In this document: piece by piece, positions 13,059 to 15,260 of the stretch
How positions within the stretch are numbered: position 1 is the first letter of the stretch
Layout of the letters: every line of letters starts with the position of its first letter
Assembly: GCA_019416065.1 (NCBI GenBank)
Contig: DXYB01000047.1
Coordinates: forward strand, 1 to 15,260
DNA length: 15,260 bases
Direction of reading: 5' to 3'
Origin: Acidaminococcus sp.
GTDB taxonomy: Bacteria > Bacillota > Negativicutes > Acidaminococcales > Acidaminococcaceae
Notes under the pieces: model-generated
What the model was told of the DNA's origin: nothing
What the model saw: the letters and a program-made list of their open reading frames with translations, nothing else
Databases searched by the model: none
Position numbers and translations under genes: made by a program

Positions 13059-13924
13059 ACAGTACGCTGCAAAATATGCTAGAACAACATCATCCTAAAA
13101 CAGCAGAGGAGTATCGTAATGCGTTGAAAGAAATGATCCAGGAAATTACTTTAGCTGGCCTAGGCAGAACCACTTTTTTTCAGGAGTGTGCCTTTTACGG
13201 TGGTACTGCCTTACGGATTTTTCATGGATTGCAACGCTTTTCGGAAGATATGGATTTTTCCTTGAAAGAACCTGACGCTGAATTTGCACTGGAAAAATAC
13301 CTACCGGCTATTGAGCAGGAGTTAGCGGCTTATGGGCTGCAAATGACTGCGGAAAAGAAAAATAAAACGAAAGTATCGGAAATCCAATCGGCCTTTATTA
13401 AAGGCGGGACATTATTGCAAGTGATTCGCATTGAGCAGCAGCAGGATCTGGCCATTCCAGGAATCAATAAGCATGAGCAAGTCAAGATTAAGATAGAAGT
13501 GGATACCAATCCTCCACAGGGCGCAAGGTTTGAGTTTAAATATACGCTGCGGCCGATACCGACAGCCGTACTTTTATATGATAAGCCCTCACTGTTTGCA
13601 GGTAAAATCCATGCAGTGCTTTGCAGAAATTGGCAGCATCGGATCAAAGGGCGAGACCTATATGATTATGTATGGTATCTGTCGCAGAACACGCCGGTCA
13701 ATTTGCTTCATTTGCAAAAACGGTTGGAACAATCTGGGCGTTGGGAGAAAGATAAAATTTTGACAGCAAACGATGCGAAAGCGTTGCTGCAAACTCGTTT
13801 TGAGCAGATTGATTTTGAGGCTGCTAAAATAGATGTAATACCATTCATACCCAATCCAGCTGAATTAAACCTTTGGGGTAAGGCTTTCTTTACGTCCATC
13901 ACGGAAAACCTCCAGGGAGAGTAA
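13055..13924 (+). CDS. abiEii: AbiEii-family nucleotidyltransferase toxin
   Basis: A 289-aa protein of the AbiEii/AbiGii nucleotidyltransferase family (DNA polymerase beta fold), the toxin of the type IV pair. Motifs in order: GGTALR (49-54), RFSEDMDF (61-68, with metal-binding D65 and D67), the lysine of AGKIHAVLCR (K184) and GRDLYDYVWYL (199-209). Relatives transfer nucleotides to RNA, for MenT-type toxins to tRNA ends; the target here is unknown. All motifs are intact, so it should be active. The ATG at 13055 is preferred over an in-frame ATG at 13037 because GGAAGGA (13039-13045) lies 9 nt before it and it gives the ATGA overlap with abiEi. A+T-rich like its partner. No terminator is seen before the next promoter. 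Confidence 0.87.
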   Translation: MNSTLQNMLEQHHPKTAEEYRNALKEMIQEITLAGLGRTTFFQECAFYGGTALRIFHGLQRFSEDMDFSLKEPDAEFALEKYLPAIEQELAAYGLQMTAEKKNKTKVSEIQSAFIKGGTLLQVIRIEQQQDLAIPGINKHEQVKIKIEVDTNPPQGARFEFKYTLRPIPTAVLLYDKPSLFAGKIHAVLCRNWQHRIKGRDLYDYVWYLSQNTPVNLLHLQKRLEQSGRWEKDKILTANDAKALLQTRFEQIDFEAAKIDVIPFIPNPAELNLWGKAFFTSITENLQGE

Positions 13925-13961
13925 AGGGATCCGTCGTCATAGGAAGTTCAAAGTTTCTGTC

Positions 13962-13990
13962 TTGACAAGGCTTTGGATACTGTATACTAT
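13962..13990 (+). promoter_or_regulatory. Promoter of the secreted protein gene
   Basis: A perfect TTGACA (13962-13967), a 17-nt spacer and TACTAT (13985-13990). The predicted start is near 13997, with a leader of about 65 nt. It shows that the downstream gene is independent of the abiE operon. Confidence 0.65.
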
Positions 13991-14062
13991 GGGGGAAGAA
14001 TTGGGGTCACCCATTCCTGCTAAAATAAGACTAAGAGAAAAATGAGTACTGGAGGCATGAAC

Positions 14063-14695
14063 ATGAATACCAAATTGAAACAAGCCATTGTAACTGCTAT
14101 GTTTGTATTATCCGTTCCCTGTGTTTCCCAGGCTGCTGTCAGCGAAGGGGCGTTAAAAGACGGATTCGGCCTGGATCTGGCGTACCCGGTTGCCCATGAA
14201 AGCAACAAAACTGTGCAGAATATGATTAATACGGATATTGACCTGTTTGTCAAAGAAGCACAGAAGGACTATAACCCCGATACCCAGGATTCCCGCAAGA
14301 TGACGTATACGGTGACCTTGGAAAATGACGAAGAACTTTCCCTGGTGCTGCACAGCGAAAAAATGACGCCGTCGCTCGCTAATCCGGAAACCGTCACCTA
14401 TGGGATTGTATATGATAAGTCCACGGGCAAGAATATTCCGCTTCACGTCTACACCGATATGGCTACCGTGGATCAGCTGAAAGCAGCGCTCAAAAAGGGA
14501 ACGGTGAAGCTGTACAATGGGCAGCATAAGAAAATCACCTGGTCCGGGGAGTTTGCGCCCACCCAGATGACGACCCAATATTATCTGACGGAAAGCAAAA
14601 AAAGCAAGAACCAGACCGTTTGGCTGGTGTTCCAGCCTGGTGATCTGGCACCGTACTCCGAAGGGACCACCTATGTGGAAGTGCCGGTGAAATAA
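14063..14695 (+). CDS. Secreted RsiV/DUF3298-like protein of unknown function
   Basis: A 210-aa exported protein. A signal peptide is clear: basic start (MNTKLKQ), hydrophobic core (about 8-19), then cleavage probably after A24 or A25 (VSQAA). C20 is not in a proper lipobox because proline precedes it. The mature part opens with a YPVA...N..IN.DI..F segment and ends in APYSEGTTYVEVP, matching my recollection of the DUF4163/DUF3298 pattern found in RsiV and PdaC ectodomains; there is no membrane anchor. GGAGG (14051-14055) sits 7 nt before the ATG at 14063, which is why earlier ATGs at 14042 and 14057 are rejected. It has its own promoter and terminator. I cannot name a function; a lysozyme- or envelope-related role would be only a guess. 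Confidence 0.75.
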   Translation: MNTKLKQAIVTAMFVLSVPCVSQAAVSEGALKDGFGLDLAYPVAHESNKTVQNMINTDIDLFVKEAQKDYNPDTQDSRKMTYTVTLENDEELSLVLHSEKMTPSLANPETVTYGIVYDKSTGKNIPLHVYTDMATVDQLKAALKKGTVKLYNGQHKKITWSGEFAPTQMTTQYYLTESKKSKNQTVWLVFQPGDLAPYSEGTTYVEVPVK

Positions 14696-14707
14696 CTAGC
14701 GTAATAT

Positions 14708-14756
14708 GGCATAAAAATAAGGTTCGCATTGATTTTGCGAACCTTATTTTTATGCC
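14708..14756. terminator. Bidirectional terminator between convergent genes
   Basis: A perfect 21-bp stem (14708-14728 with 14736-14756) with a 7-nt loop. It lies 12 nt after one stop codon and 14 nt beyond the stop of the facing minus-strand gene. A- and T-rich blocks within both arms let it serve both directions. Confidence 0.9.
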
Positions 14757-14770
14757 TTTGCAAACGGCGC

Positions 14771-15151
14771 TTAGATGGTTTGGTTGCAGCTTGTGGGAGT
14801 AAAGACCAAAACCCGGTTGCAGAAGCTGCACTTTGTGTGCATGGCGTCAAACAGTGGGCCTTCTGCCAAAAATTCTGCCGTTCCCTTTAGCAAAAAGCCA
14901 GTCCCCATACCCATTTTCCCCTGGACTTCGTGGCTGCCAATGGTGACTTCCACGTAGGGATTGTGTTTGGCATTTTCTTCCGTGTGGCGGAACCCAAAAC
15001 AAGGGATTAAGATTTGGTCTTTTTCCGTGATAATCAGGTATTTGTTCCAGGTATTGGCAATGTGAGGCTTGCTTTCCGCCGAGCACGTTGCCACGGATAC
15101 AATCCCGTCATGGGAAACACATTCCCTGAAAATAGCATTTAACATCGACAT
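14771..15151 (-). CDS. Pyridoxamine 5'-phosphate oxidase-fold flavoprotein
   Basis: A 126-aa cytoplasmic protein of the PNPOx-like split-barrel family, whose small members bind FMN, F420 or heme and often act as reductases. The opening (DGIVSVATCSAESKPHIANTWNKYL, about 15-39) is the usual first strand pair: HDG-V-T-...-PH--NTW. H56 (FRHTEENAKHNPYVEV) and the GTGFLLKGTAEF strand follow the family pattern. It is too short to be genuine PdxH. Five cysteines, three near the C-terminus, are notable but no metal motif is certain. AGGAGG at 15163-15168 lies 11 nt before the ATG at 15151, a rather long spacing. The substrate is unknown. It is transcribed towards the secreted protein gene and shares a terminator with it. 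Confidence 0.8.
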   Translation of the reverse strand: MSMLNAIFRECVSHDGIVSVATCSAESKPHIANTWNKYLIITEKDQILIPCFGFRHTEENAKHNPYVEVTIGSHEVQGKMGMGTGFLLKGTAEFLAEGPLFDAMHTKCSFCNRVLVFTPTSCNQTI

Positions 15152-15173
15152 CGTGGTGACGACCTCCTTTTCT

Positions 15174-15194
15174 CTATGCTAGATGATAGCATAG
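15174..15194. promoter_or_regulatory. Palindrome in the promoter region of the flavoprotein gene
   Basis: CTATGCTA (15174-15181) and TAGCATAG (15187-15194) are perfect 8-bp inverted copies with a 5-nt spacer. The site lies between the only -35-like box and the ribosome binding site, where a repressor would act. Confidence 0.6.
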
Positions 15195-15213
15195 CTACTG
15201 TAAAAATGTTTTC

Positions 15214-15219
15214 TGTCAA
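15214..15219 (-). promoter_or_regulatory. -35 box of the flavoprotein gene
   Basis: The minus strand reads a perfect TTGACA. The -10 box is unclear: 17 nt further on the sequence is AGCTAT, entering the palindrome. A weak -10 with an overlapping operator would suit a gene needing activation or derepression. Confidence 0.45.
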
Positions 15220-15260
15220 GCAAAATTCCCCAAAAAGAGCATCGAATTTCCCCACTTTCA

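Noticed and set aside
12357..13961. Phage or insertion-sequence remnants around the abiE genes
   Set aside because: No transposase, integrase, tRNA gene or flanking direct repeat could be found.
14042..14062. ATG at 14042 as start of the secreted protein
   Set aside because: It would place the ribosome binding site GGAGG inside the coding region and put extra residues before a normal signal peptide.
15221..15260. Repeated AATTCCCC / AATTTCCCC motif at the right edge
   Set aside because: Two short imperfect copies in an A/C-rich edge are too little to call an array or binding site.

Overview
The window looks like chromosome of a low-to-mid G+C Bacillota. The gene order ackA - yceD(DUF177) - rpmF - fapR - plsX - fabH - fabD - fabG - acpP - fabK-like - fabF - rnc is a Bacillota arrangement, and FapR is a regulator known from that phylum. 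The moderate G+C and strong AGGAGG ribosome binding sites would fit a Negativicutes member such as an Acidaminococcus relative, but that placement is inference. No rRNA, tRNA, CRISPR array, insertion sequence or phage gene was found.

Layout. (1) 1-160: non-coding left edge with two hairpins. (2) 161-2362, minus strand: a two-gene unit, a TtcA-type tRNA thiolation enzyme followed by an AzgA-type purine permease. (3) 2363-2500: a divergent promoter region. (4) 2501-4510, plus strand: acetate kinase; then, from a perfect-consensus promoter, yceD and the short rpmF gene (ribosomal protein L32), closed by a terminator. (5) 4511-12356, plus strand: the type II fatty acid synthesis operon, headed by its regulator fapR with a palindromic operator at its own promoter, and ending with rnc and a strong terminator. 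Genes are tightly packed (overlaps or 1-36 nt gaps), except for an 80-nt gap with a hairpin after acpP. (6) 12357-13924: an A+T-richer two-gene AbiE-type (type IV) toxin-antitoxin module behind a perfect 19-bp palindrome. (7) 13925-14756: a secreted RsiV/DUF3298-like protein with its own promoter and a 21-bp-stem terminator. (8) 14771-15240, minus strand: a small pyridoxamine-phosphate-oxidase-fold flavoprotein with a palindrome in its promoter region.

How the genes work together. FapR senses malonyl-CoA and sets expression of the chain from malonyl-ACP formation (FabD on AcpP), through initiation (FabH), elongation (FabF), ketoreduction (FabG) and probably enoyl reduction (FabK-like), to acyl-phosphate formation for phospholipid synthesis (PlsX). 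The dehydratase (fabZ) and acetyl-CoA carboxylase genes are not in this operon and must lie elsewhere. YceD, L32 and RNase III tie the locus to ribosome assembly and RNA processing. The least ordinary parts are the AbiE module, whose palindrome spans its promoter and would bury its ribosome binding site in read-through RNA; the almost leaderless yceD transcript; and the FabK-position flavoprotein with a four-cysteine cluster.
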